Source: Ophiosphaerella korrae | Taxonomy: Eukaryota > Ascomycota > Dothideomycetes > Pleosporales > Phaeosphaeriaceae | NCBI GenBank assembly: GCA_028456385.1 | Contig: JALNQF010000388.1 | Span: forward strand, 1-36,297 | DNA length: 36,297 nt | Direction: 5' to 3' | Shown here: in pieces, positions 1 to 9,120 of the stretch | Numbering within the stretch: position 1 is the first letter of the stretch | Layout: every line of letters begins with the position of its first letter | Translations under genes and position numbers: made by a program | Notes under the pieces: model-generated | Databases searched by the model: none | What the model saw: the letters and a program-made list of their open reading frames with translations, nothing else | Told to the model about the DNA's origin: nothing

Positions 1-3000
1 GGTCTTATTATAAAATAGCTTTAAAGCGAATAGTAAATAAGTAGAAATAGACCTTAAATAATCTTACCTAAAATAGGCGACGTTAAACAATACTACTTAC
101 TTACAAGAATGCCTCCTAACCTAAGTAAGATTATAGCCTAGCTAGCAAGACGTTCTAGGTAGTAACGAGAATTCTGTAAGACAACGGAATACATTATCTA
201 GTTAAATAGGATAGTATTAATCTAGCGACAAGTAGTTTATATAAGCTAATATAAGAACTACACAACTTTGTTACTCTAGCCCTAGAAGTAGAATAGAAGG
301 AGATAATAGCTGCTATAGCAAGATATACCTAAAGTTAAGCTTAATTATATTAGAAAGGTAGTAATTAAGCACGATCTATATACGAATCGCTAGAACTACT
401 CCTACCTGCGCACTATCTAATAAAAAAGGTGTATTAATATTAAAGTGCCTTAATAGCTTTCTTGTAGTAAATATAGTAATTATAATACAATTCTAGTTTG
501 CTCTTTATAAGGTTATAGGAGAGTAAGTATAAGTTTAAGAATAGTAGCTTACGCTCTTATAGTGTTATACTTACTAGTTAGAGTAATAATAGTTTAGTAA
601 GCTACACTACAACTACCTTAAAGGAGGTATTAGTCTTAAACTAGTATAAATTAGCTATAGTAAACAGTGCTAGCGATATAGATAAAGAGGTAATTTAATT
701 AATATCTAAAACACGCTAGCATAGCTTACTAATTATATTTATATAGAATCTAAGCGCTATAGATCTAGCTACGCTAGTCTTATAATATAGTTCTTATACT
801 CTTCCTCTAGCTCCTATTAAGAGAGCTAACTCTATTAGAACTATATAATAATTGTTGCGACTTAAGCTTATAAAGAAGGTTTAGGAAGAAAGGGGCTAAG
901 AAAGTAAGAGTCTAAAGAGCCTAGCTTAGGAGGAGCTAAAGTTATTAGAATAGGGTAGGTAAGAGCTATTAGAAGGTTACACTCGTATCCTTAAGGTAAA
1001 TAAGCTACTTTTACCTACACTACCTATAACTAAGAAGTCCTTAAAAGTAGAAAAATAGCAAGATATACATAGTAAGCTAGAGATCTAAAGGACTTTACTT
1101 TCTATACTTACTAGAGAGACTATTAATAGATAGTTAGAATCTCTAGTAGAAGTAGAACTAGTATTTTAGGTAAGAACGCGTAGGCAAACTAATCTTAAAG
1201 AAGCTATACTTAGTCTACCTTTACGCGAAATGTTCTAAGAGCAAGGCCTAGTACTAGTAAGTTTAGAATAACTACTAGAAGGACTTTTTAAAGAGGATAT
1301 TATACAATATGTACTAGCCTCGCCTAACGTATGCGAGAGTTCTAATAGGCCTAAAAGGCTTCTAGCACCTTCTAAGTAGTTAATATTACTATATCTAGAA
1401 CAGGGCAGACTTACTAAGTAATACATTATAGATACTTTACCTAATTCCTCTATAAATAATTCGCGGACTAAACCTTTAGCGACGCCCTCTAAATTAATAT
1501 TAATACTAGAGCCTAGAATTACTAGCAAGCAGATATTTACTAAGTAGATTGTTACTACTTTAGCTAGAGGTAAAAATGTTAAAGTATACCTCTTGCTTGC
1601 ATTAACTCTAATAGAGTAGGTAGCTAATATTTTAGAGTAAGTTAGTTATTACAAAACTAAAATAGGAAGATTTCTACCTCTATTAACTTTAAATTAATGC
1701 GTTAGATCTCTTAAGATAATACCTATTCAAGAAGTATAATATTTTATTTAAGATAGTATATACACAATTTATAGAGAGCCTACTACTTCTACTAGATATA
1801 GTCTATTTACCTAAAAACTACTAAACTATAAGGAAATAGGCTAGGAATTAGCGCTAAAGTAGTCTAAGAACAGCTACTACACTATTAACTATTCTATCTC
1901 TCCTATAATTAATAGTGTATACATATCTCTAAATAGCCTTAGTATAAGGGTGCGATTAATACTATATAAGTATAATTAGTCTCTAGAAGAGCTAGCTATA
2001 GCTCTACAACCTCTTCTAGAGCCCTTTACACCTATTAGTTATAGTAGTTTACCTATCTACTAGAAACGATTGTAGAGCGTAGAGCTTGTTTAGTAGTATA
2101 TATTACCCTTAATAGATTATCCTAGGCCTAATAGACGATAGACTATTAAATCCTGTAAATTATCGCATAGTAATAACTAAAGACTATAGTATTACGACTC
2201 TTACCTAATAGAGCGATTTTATAGTAATATAATACAAGTTGTTAGGCTATATACTACTATAAGTAGTATTAGCGAATCTAATAGTGTTAAGGGAGTAAGT
2301 ATAATAGAGCTAACGCGGTCTACTATCTAAGTTAAACTAAAGAAAAGAAAGAGATAATTTATAAAGTAGACTAAGACTAGATATAGAATATATAGAAGGC
2401 GCAAGAAGAAGTGTAACAAAGTAAAGCCTAAATATAATAATTGTAAACGTAGTAATTTTATTTATAAAGGCTATACAAATAAAGCGCTATAGCTAAAAGA
2501 TAGAGTTGCAAAGCCTCTACTTTTATTATAAGCTTAAGAATAAATAGCTAGTAATACTTATCTCCTCTATAGTAGATTATAGAGTAGTAGTCTTATATAT
2601 ATACCTAACTACGAGTCTAGTGTTAGTAGTAGCTAAAGTACTTACTAGAACTCCTATACTTCTATTAGAAGCGTAAGCACTTATAACTAGCCTATTACTA
2701 TTAAGGAATGCAAGCCCTAACTACTCGTATTAAATAAAGATACTAGCTAAGGTAAACTATTCTATGTTTTGTATCTACTAGAGTAGCTACTACTACCTAT
2801 ATTTTATCCTTAGCCTGCGCGTGTTTATAAGAGAGATGCATCCTACTATTACTACTAAGGAACGCACCCTATCTAATACTTACCTCTACTATATCGTAGT
2901 TATCGCGTATATAACTATAATCTATAAAGTATAAGCTAAGTTACTACTAACCTTTCTATAGTAGCGTCTAAAGCTTACTAGTAGATAGAATAGCTATCTT

Positions 3001-3486
3001 AGTATCTATTAATAGTTACTCTAACTACTACGCTGCTAGGGCTGCTACTATCCTATTAGAAGCTAGTGCAAAGTCTCTAGAAGACTAAGAAGTAGAAGAT
3101 GTTAGATAGAGAGCCTTTTATACTGTATAATACCTAGTTAAATAATAAGTAAACGTAATACGTAGGTACATTATATCGCTTTAATAATAGTAGCAACGCG
3201 ATAATTAAGGTCGCACAGAGTATATATAAGCCTAGTTTCTAAAGGATTATAGAGGTAAGGAGGACTTAGCGTTATTATAAAGAAAGTCTATTTAGCAGTT
3301 ATCTTGGTAATAGTGTACACGTTGCTACACCTTTTTACTGTAACTATAGCTACAACGTCTCTATTAGTAATAATGTTACTGTTAGACCTAACTACTAGCT
3401 GCTTGATTTAGCTAGGATTACTATTAGAAGGAACACTACGATTAGCGCGCGTGTTACTATTACGACCCTAAGCATACTAACTAATA
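1..3486. repeat. AT-rich, RIP-mutated block with dead genes
   Basis: This stretch is dominated by TpA and CTAG steps, has stop codons in all frames every few codons, and has almost no CpA or TpG. That is the signature of fungal repeat-induced point mutation (C to T in CpA context, on both strands). No open reading frame of useful length survives. Two ancestral coding segments can still be read through the stops: a Zn2Cys6 domain near 2370-2470 and an acetyltransferase near 3280-3486. I could not identify what lay in 1-2340. The mutation pattern stops abruptly around 3485, inside the acetyltransferase gene, and everything to the right has normal base composition. RIP acts on duplicated DNA, so the edge probably marks the end of a former duplication. 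Confidence 0.85.
2370..2570 (+). pseudogene. RIP-killed Zn2Cys6 transcription factor DNA-binding domain
   Basis: Reading from 2370 in one frame gives a basic stretch with the exact spacing of a fungal Zn2Cys6 binuclear cluster, C-x2-C-x6-C-x6-C-x2-C-x6-C. Only two of the six ligand positions are still cysteine (codons at 2412 and 2442). The other four (2382, 2391, 2433 and 2463) are TAT tyrosine codons, as expected from TGY to TAY transitions by RIP. The sequence between the second and third ligands is strongly basic (RRRKKK), and the KPK and CKRS motifs typical of the family are present. Stops follow from 2490 on (TAG, TAA). The family normally regulates nearby metabolic genes; here it lies just upstream of a dead acetyltransferase. 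The full gene limits are not resolvable. Confidence 0.75.
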
Positions 3487-3695
3487 CGAAAGCTTTGGAA
3501 GCACGCAATAACACTGAAGTCGCTAAAGAGGTCTACATCGGCGAGAATGTACATGTTAGTAGCGGTTGCACTGTCGAGGCTGGAGTGCGGATTGGTCATG
3601 GTGCTATCGTACTTTCTGGGTCTGTTGTCGTTTATGACATACCACCAGGCTACATCGCCTGTGGCAATCCAACTAATATGCACAAGGCCAATTAG
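3280..3695 (+). pseudogene. Maltose/galactoside-type O-acetyltransferase, half RIP-degraded
   Basis: One frame from about 3280 to the TAA at 3695 reads as a left-handed beta-helix hexapeptide acetyltransferase of the maltose O-acetyltransferase/NodL type: a PFYCNY segment, repeated [IV]-x-x-x-x hexapeptide turns, and the C-terminal V-I-G-E-N-V / G-x-V-V-V-Y-D-I-P-P / G-N-P-T motifs. Such enzymes move acetyl from acetyl-CoA to sugar hydroxyls. An in-frame TAG at 3396-3398 and Gly-to-Ser or Cys-to-Tyr changes in the upstream half are RIP-type transitions. From about 3486 the frame is clean and codon use is normal. The N-terminal part is not recognisable, so the gene is broken. The clean 3' end could be spared because it lay outside the duplicated segment. 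Confidence 0.75.
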
Positions 3696-3736
3696 GTGGT
3701 CTAGCAGTGTTAGACCAGCTTACGCAAGTATGCAGT

Positions 3737-3744
3737 GTATAAAG
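3737..3744. repeat. Left target-site duplication of the hAT element
   Basis: GTATAAAG directly precedes the left terminus and is repeated exactly after the right terminus. Eight base pairs is the standard hAT duplication length. Confidence 0.95.
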
Positions 3745-3763
3745 CAGACTCCGCAACAAGCAA
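3745..3763 (+). repeat. Left terminal inverted repeat of the hAT element
   Basis: CAGACTCCGCAACAAGCAA, a perfect 19-bp match to the reverse complement of 6896-6914. It starts with CAG, as many hAT termini do. Confidence 0.95.
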
Positions 3764-3895
3764 ATCGATTTGCGAGACTTGCTTGACTTGCTTGACTTTT
3801 GCAAGTCAAGCAACTCAAGTCGCGCCTATATAAATTTGGGCGCAAGTCAACTCGCAGAGTGAAAGTTGCTTGAGTTGCTTGTCTAACTTGCGTAT
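3764..3895. repeat. Left subterminal motif cluster of the hAT element
   Basis: Several copies of GCAAGTC, CTTGCTTGA and TTGCTTGAGTTGCTTG-type motifs occur in both orientations, including CAAGCAACTC near 3810. The same core (CAAGCAACT) is repeated on the right side. hAT transposases commonly bind such clusters, so these are probable transposase-binding sites. Confidence 0.7.
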
Positions 3896-4123
3896 ATATG
3901 TAATTTTTGTGCGGCTTTTGTGAGGTTTTTGGAGTTGCTGGGCAGCCAAACTCGCGATACTTTGGTGTTGCAGTTGGATTAGTAAGGCCATCTGAACTCA
4001 GATTAGACTCGTTACAGCGTATCCGTGCACCTCATCTCGTGCGTTACCTCTCTTTCTCGCCCTTTTTGAGGCTGTTGACGCCACCTTTACCGCTTCTACT
4101 GACGCGTTTTTTTGGTGTTGTAG

Positions 4124-6730
4124 ATGCCCAAAATGCCACCTCGAAAGCGTCGCGCGACTAGCTCTCAAACCCAGCGCCCGGCGCCATCTTTACGCTCTTC
4201 ACCGTCACCACCCCAATCGCCGCCCTATGAAGCCCTTGCTGCCGCGAGCCAGGCCACAACGTTTGAGTCGCAATTCTTGGAGTCGCAGGCTGAGGCTGAG
4301 ATCGTCGCACCCACTGAGGGCAGCCTGGCCGGTACGGTGGCTACAACGGAGGCTACAACTGAGGCTGGAGAGAGCAGTAATAATGGAGATGGAGATGGAG
4401 ATGGAGATGGAGATGGAGATGGAGATGGAGATGGAGATGGAGATGGAGATGGAGATGGAGATGGAGATCTAGATGACAATAGCGATAACTTTGACGGCAT
4501 TGACTGGGCGCGTTTAAAAGGCTTTATAAAGCCTCTTACAACCCAGCGGCGCGTAAAAAGTTGGGTCTTTCAACATGGTTATCGCGTCGCTGAGCGTAAG
4601 GACCCATCTAAGATCTGGTTTATCTGCAAGTACTGCCATACTCATAAGCTCACTGGCAGTGGCGTCTTTGACGTTACAAAGGCTACAAGTTCAGCTGCTA
4701 AACACTTAGGCTTGCAGAAACGTGGCCACATGTTTACTAAAGATGGCGCAAGTGAACGCCAACAAGCTAGTGGGCAGCTCTCTTTACGGCAGGTAATTGC
4801 GTCTGGTGTTGAGGTTTCTCAGCGCACCGCCAACGCGATGGGCAACTTCAATAGTCAGCAATTTCGACGAGCTGCAGTACTCTACCTACTCGATAATAAC
4901 TTACCAATGGAGACACTTACAAGAGCTTCATTTCGAGAGCTAATTGGGTACGCAAACCCAGAGGCAGAGGCAGCGTTATGGGTGAGTCCTCGCAGTATTG
5001 CAACCTACGTAATACGACTCTTCCGCCGCCTCCAGCCCCAAGTTATTAAGGTCTTGTCAACGGCTATAAGTAAAATACACGTAAGCTTTGACGGCTGGAC
5101 GACAAAGGGCGGTAAACGCGGTTTCTTTGGAGTTGTAGCTCACTTTGCTAATGCCTCTGGAGTAATCCAAGATCTGCCTATCGCACTGCTACAACTTGCA
5201 GGTGCCCATACAGGCGTAGCAATTGCAGCAGCAATTGCTAAAACCCTCCAAGATTACGGCGTAACTTGCGAAAAATTAGGTTACTTCGTACTTGACAATG
5301 CCAACAACAACGACACCGCAGTCGCTGCTCTTGCCACTCAATACGACTTTAACGCCGCCCATCGTCGCCTCCGCTGCGGTCCTCATACGCTCAACCGCGT
5401 TGGCCAGGCTATTATCTTTGGCGCCGACAACAAGTCGTACGACAACGTCGCTAATCAGCACAACGTAGAGGAAGTTTACATGCAAGAGTGGCGCCAACAT
5501 GGGCCACTAGGCATACTAATTGACGTTATTAATTACATCCAAACGCCGAAGCAACACGAGCTCTTTCGAGACTTCCAGCGCACCGCAAACGCTGAGCTGC
5601 CTACTAGTAAGCGACTTAAAGTACTTGAACCTGTTAAGCCAGTTGTCACTCGCTGGACCTCATTTTACGCGTCTTTTGAGCGCGCTACTCAACTCCAACC
5701 AGCGTACAACTCGTACGCAGAGTACCACATTAACCGAGTTACACTTGAAGATCGACGCGCCAAACAAAGCAACAAACCTTGCCCTAGTGCGCCTAACTGG
5801 ATGAGATCAACTGGTCTCACCGCCGCTGATTGGGCGGTGATCTCTGAGTATCAGGACTGCTTGGAGCCGCTTAAGCTTGCTACTGAGCGGCTAGAGGGTC
5901 GCGGAAAGGCAGGCAAATTTGGTGCTATTTACGAGATTATCCCAGTTTTTGAGTACGTACTTGGCGCAATTGAAGCGCGTGCGCGCCCGTACGAGCAAGT
6001 CAACTTCAACCCCACCGATGCACCCGAAGATCATCTCAAGATCAACCTGCGCGCTGCTTGGAATAAGGCAAACAAGTATTACACTAAACTTGACGACTCG
6101 CCTGCTTACTACGCTGCTGTCTGCCTTCATCCATACTACAAATTTTACTGCGAGAATAGTTGGCGCGACAAACCTGAGTGGCTTGTAGCCGCTAACGCCA
6201 GTTTCCAAAGACTCTGGCAATCGTATAAACCACAGCGCGCACCTCGCCTTCTACCCTATACAAATACAACGCTACGCACAAGTAGAATAGACGACGTAAT
6301 TAGTGCGCTCGTACGCCGCGATAACCCAGAGGAGGCTCAAGAGGACGAGTTTGAACGCTGGAAACGGGTGGAACCAGCGTGGAGCGAGGCAGAATACCTA
6401 GGCAGTGGCAACCCAGTCATGTATTGGATCGAAAAACGCTCAAAATACCCGTATTTGAGCCAGTTTGCAATAGATATACTGACAATTCCAGCATCTAGTT
6501 GCGATTGTGAGCGGCTTTTTAGTGAGCTTGGCGATCTGCTTGAGCCCAAAAGACGCGCCATTGGCAGCGAGTTACTAGCTGCTCTTCAGTTAGTACGATC
6601 CTGGATAAGAGCTGGTTTTGATACTCCAAAACGCTCCGCTGAGAGCGCTGAGGTTGACGATGAGAGCGAGCTTTCAGATGAAGAAATTATGAGAGACTAC
6701 AATATAGAAGAGCTAATCATTCACCCATAG
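4124..6730 (+). CDS. hAT transposase, 868 aa
   Basis: A single uninterrupted reading frame, complete in length for the family, fills the hAT element. The N-terminus is basic and Ser/Pro-rich. A run of 14 Gly-Asp dipeptides follows (about residues 88-115). A BED-type zinc finger starts at C168-x2-C171 with downstream histidines. The RNase H-like core follows: SFDGWT gives D323, LDNANNND gives D391, and the C-terminal dimerisation region gives E796 in SCDCERLFSELG, so the DDE triad is present. The hAT C-terminal dimerisation domain (YPYLSQFA to LLAALQLVRSW) is clear. The first ATG of the frame, with MPKMPPRKRR basic residues, is the likely start. The product should bind the terminal and subterminal repeats and move the element by cut-and-paste in the nucleus. 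Confidence 0.95.
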   Translation: MPKMPPRKRRATSSQTQRPAPSLRSSPSPPQSPPYEALAAASQATTFESQFLESQAEAEIVAPTEGSLAGTVATTEATTEAGESSNNGDGDGDGDGDGDGDGDGDGDGDGDGDGDLDDNSDNFDGIDWARLKGFIKPLTTQRRVKSWVFQHGYRVAERKDPSKIWFICKYCHTHKLTGSGVFDVTKATSSAAKHLGLQKRGHMFTKDGASERQQASGQLSLRQVIASGVEVSQRTANAMGNFNSQQFRRAAVLYLLDNNLPMETLTRASFRELIGYANPEAEAALWVSPRSIATYVIRLFRRLQPQVIKVLSTAISKIHVSFDGWTTKGGKRGFFGVVAHFANASGVIQDLPIALLQLAGAHTGVAIAAAIAKTLQDYGVTCEKLGYFVLDNANNNDTAVAALATQYDFNAAHRRLRCGPHTLNRVGQAIIFGADNKSYDNVANQHNVEEVYMQEWRQHGPLGILIDVINYIQTPKQHELFRDFQRTANAELPTSKRLKVLEPVKPVVTRWTSFYASFERATQLQPAYNSYAEYHINRVTLEDRRAKQSNKPCPSAPNWMRSTGLTAADWAVISEYQDCLEPLKLATERLEGRGKAGKFGAIYEIIPVFEYVLGAIEARARPYEQVNFNPTDAPEDHLKINLRAAWNKANKYYTKLDDSPAYYAAVCLHPYYKFYCENSWRDKPEWLVAANASFQRLWQSYKPQRAPRLLPYTNTTLRTSRIDDVISALVRRDNPEEAQEDEFERWKRVEPAWSEAEYLGSGNPVMYWIEKRSKYPYLSQFAIDILTIPASSCDCERLFSELGDLLEPKRRAIGSELLAALQLVRSWIRAGFDTPKRSAESAEVDDESELSDEEIMRDYNIEELIIHP
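4385..4468 (+). repeat. (GGAGAT)14 coding microsatellite
   Basis: Fourteen perfect copies of a 6-bp unit encode (Gly-Asp)14 in the transposase between its N-terminal tail and the BED finger. The purity of the array suggests recent slippage expansion. It likely forms an acidic flexible linker. Confidence 0.95.
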
Positions 6731-6784
6731 TAAATTGTATACAATTTGATCTCTTAGTACGCAAACTTGTCAATCCTATCAATC

Positions 6785-6895
6785 CCCAAGCAACTCGCAA
6801 GCAACTCGCCCGAAAACACCAACAAGCAACTCGCAAGCAACTCGCGCCGACATCACCAACAAGCAACTCAAATCGCAACTCCAAAGTTGCTTGAA
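6785..6895. repeat. Right subterminal motif cluster of the hAT element
   Basis: The motif CAAGCAACTCG occurs repeatedly in tandem-like fashion (around 6787-6850), followed by oppositely oriented AGTTGCTTGA near 6883. It mirrors the left subterminal cluster. Probable transposase-binding array. Confidence 0.7.
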
Positions 6896-6914
6896 TTGCT
6901 TGTTGCGGAGTCTG
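6896..6914 (-). repeat. Right terminal inverted repeat of the hAT element
   Basis: The reverse complement is CAGACTCCGCAACAAGCAA, identical over 19 bp to the left end. Divergence begins directly inside this block. Confidence 0.95.
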
Positions 6915-6922
6915 GTATAAAG
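6915..6922. repeat. Right target-site duplication of the hAT element
   Basis: GTATAAAG directly follows the right terminus and is identical to 3737-3744. Removing the element with one copy restores the empty site. Confidence 0.95.
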
Positions 6923-7227
6923 GTCTACTATAGTTTCTGTCGCTGTTTCTCCTAATGCCCATGTGATAGCAACTGTTTCAAGAACAGATGCTGCTCCAAC
7001 TCACTAACCCCATCGAGAAATGAGACGTTAGGCCTTGCTTGTAACCAACGGAAGAAAATCTGGCGGCTACAGCCTGTCTTCATCACGCGAAGGAACCATT
7101 TATGACAATAGCGTGAATATTCTGTGGACGCTATATCTAGTGAAAGTCTATATTAGTATGTCTACCTATCTAAACATCTAAGCATAATCAGTACCGTAGC
7201 AGCCCGTACCCCATTCACATTAATAGT
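6923..7227. other. Intergenic stretch between hAT element and Tc1/mariner relic
   Basis: Normal-composition DNA without a supportable gene. Short open frames here do not resemble known proteins. The sequence just after 6922 continues what was present left of 3737 before the hAT insertion. Confidence 0.5.
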
Positions 7228-7620
7228 TTACCACTTCGTGTGGCCCCCTTTCGCATCTATTATAGCCTGACAGCGTTCATGCATGTTTCTAATATACCTG
7301 GAGATGTCGGACAAGTCCAATGCCGCCCACTCTTTTTCTATACACTGCCTTAATTCTGTAAGAGTGTGCGGAAACCTCTTAGCCACTCTCTGTTTCAGCA
7401 GCCGCCACACATTCTCAATTGAACGAAATCAAGTCTAGCAGACAATGCAACGACAAAAGAGCATCTGAGTGATTGTTCTTCTCATTTCGCTGCCTGTTTA
7501 TTAAGCGCCAAGTCCTTGAGCCAATTAGCGCTGGAGTAGTTGTGGATGAATCACACGGTCTGGTTGATGAGACGCTAGAGCGCTGTAGGCTTAGTGTGGC
7601 GACACGAGAACTTGACATCA
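7228..7620 (-). pseudogene. Tc1/mariner transposase C-terminal relic
   Basis: On the minus strand, 7410 to 7228 reads as the C-terminus of a fungal Tc1/mariner transposase: an IENVWRLLKQRV block followed by a helical segment (LTELRQCIEKEW) and a stop after GGHTKW. The IENVW block normally follows the last catalytic Asp in the DLNPIEN motif. Upstream (7411-7620) the frame is shifted and contains stops, with only faint traces such as IHNYSSANWLKD. The first two catalytic residues and the helix-turn-helix half are missing, and no inverted termini were found. This is a dead fragment. Confidence 0.75.
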
Positions 7621-8338
7621 GTGTGGGACCCTTTTCAAGTCCTTAGAAATGCGCTATTAATCAATAGCTGGAACCGAAATGGAAACGGAACCAAAATCGA
7701 ATGCGGTAGCTAGTAATTGGATAACAAAGGGGCATCGATGCCAGCGCTTCGATGATATCTTTTCGACTGATGTAAGTTCATGTCGCTTGTGCGTCGCTGT
7801 GCAGGTACGTTGACCAAAGTCAATCTATCCTCACCACGTCACAGCAGCTTTGACGGCAATGAAGCTTCAACGCGTCTTTCATTGAGATACTACATCCTCA
7901 GGTAGGCACCCATACTCACCAAAGGAGCAGCCTGGCTAACTAACCAAGATTTTTCGTAGATCTTAGTGGCTCCGTTTGAGCATCTCGAACCGCCTACTCG
8001 AGTCTTTCCATTAATTGCACCAACGCAGTCCCATATCGGTCCTCAATCGCCTCTAGCCTGTCCTTTATGTGAAAATCGAATGTGCCAGCTTTGGAAGGCT
8101 ATTTCGAAGTTCGTAAATAAAAGTTTACGAGAGATGTAGAAGTCTACATTGGACAAAAGCAATATAGGGGAGCGAGCTTTCTATCCTTCACGTTTCAGTA
8201 ATAAGTACCTAGCTTCGCTGTAGTCACTAATGGGTTAATAACGCCCGAGCAGGAAATCCATAGAGGGAAACAGATCACCACTTATAATGTGAGTTTACCC
8301 TTGCATTATTAAATCTTCTCGTTTTAATTACATGACTA
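7621..8338. other. Intergenic region, no gene seen
   Basis: About 0.7 kb without an ORF, repeat or motif I can support. It separates the transposon fragments from the first complete host-type gene. Confidence 0.5.
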
Positions 8339-8973
8339 CTAGCCTTCCCAAGTCACACGTGCTCTCTTCTTCTCGCGTTGCGTAGAGCTTCTAAGCCGAT
8401 ATCCGTCGTCTGTTTCCTCCTTCACTCTCTTCAAAACGCCTCTTTCTTTCCGACTTTCTTGAGTTGTTCCCTTCGTTTGGTCGACCCCATTCCTCAAGTT
8501 ATCGAGTAGATCGTCCAGCTCTTCCAGGCGTGTCATGACGTAGCTGATGCTGCTTGTCATCTTCCCCATGCGTTCCTTCAATTGGGTGAAGTCACAGCCA
8601 AGCTGAATAACTGACAAACGCATCCTCTCTATCGCACCTCATTAAATTAACTAGGGTCTATAAATAGTTGTGAAAACATACTAAGCTGGGAGGGTAGGGA
8701 TAGATCTGCTCTGTTACGAGGCGGACCTTCTGTACGCTCCTTGTCCCTATCATCTTGAGAGCCCTTGCGTTCTGATGCTGGCTGCGAAACATGACCTGAT
8801 TGAATACAATTCAAGCTATCCTCTGTGACGCTAGCTGCACCAACGGACTTTTCGGAATCATTAGTAGGGAACTAACTAGCATGCTCAGCAATCACTAGGA
8901 ACTTTTGGTGTTGACAAAAACACACCTTATCCTGATATAGCGTCGGGTCTTCAATGGTGCCTTGAGAACTCAT
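8339..8973 (-). CDS. Hypothetical coiled-coil protein, 175 aa, three exons
   Basis: Exons at 8973-8926, 8871-8682 and 8628-8339 join in phase across two short introns. Intron 8925-8872 has a GCTGAG branch and a TTAG acceptor; intron 8681-8629 has a GTATGT donor and a GATAG acceptor. The first exon gives MSSQGTIEDPTLYQDK. The middle is Ser/Glu/Asp-rich and looks disordered. The C-terminal half is a heptad-like helix (FTQLKERMGKMTSSISYV to LDDLLDNLRN) followed by a very basic tail (REKKRARVTW), suggesting a nuclear, self-associating protein. No known family was recognised. A TATA-like sequence lies about 140 bp upstream on the same strand. Exon joins are inferred from splice signals and phase. 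Confidence 0.65.
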
Positions 8974-9110
8974 CTGAAGGCAGCGGAGGCGTTCGATTGT
9001 ATTTGGCGGAGAAGAAGATGTTTGGAAAGTGAACAAGAGGAGTGATATGAAGTGACGGAGTGGATGAAGTGATGAAGGTGGATTGATACTCTTCTCGAGG
9101 TATGAAGCCC

Positions 9111-9118
9111 TTATATAT
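9111..9118 (-). promoter_or_regulatory. TATA-like box upstream of the 175-aa gene
   Basis: GGATATATAAGG on the minus strand, about 140 bp upstream of the ATG at 8973. Plausible core promoter by position and sequence only. Confidence 0.4.
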
Positions 9119-9120
9119 CC

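Larger units (their letters stand above)
3745..6914 (+). mobile_element. Complete hAT transposon (3170 bp)
   Basis: The element begins CAGACTCCGCAACAAGCAA (3745-3763) and ends with the exact reverse complement (6896-6914). It is flanked by an identical 8-bp direct repeat, GTATAAAG, at 3737-3744 and 6915-6922. Eight-base target duplications, short inverted termini and subterminal arrays of short motifs are hallmarks of hAT elements. It carries one intact transposase gene on the plus strand. The perfect ends, perfect target duplication and open transposase indicate a recent, probably autonomous insertion. It shows no RIP, although it lies less than 300 bp from a heavily mutated block. Confidence 0.95.

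Noticed and set aside
1235..1528. 97-codon minus-strand ORF in the RIP block
   Set aside because: A chance opening in RIP-saturated DNA, rich in Leu/Ser/Ile with no known similarity.
4225..4500. Antisense ORF with a long Ser-Pro repeat
   Set aside because: It is only the reverse reading of the (GGAGAT)14 repeat inside the transposase.
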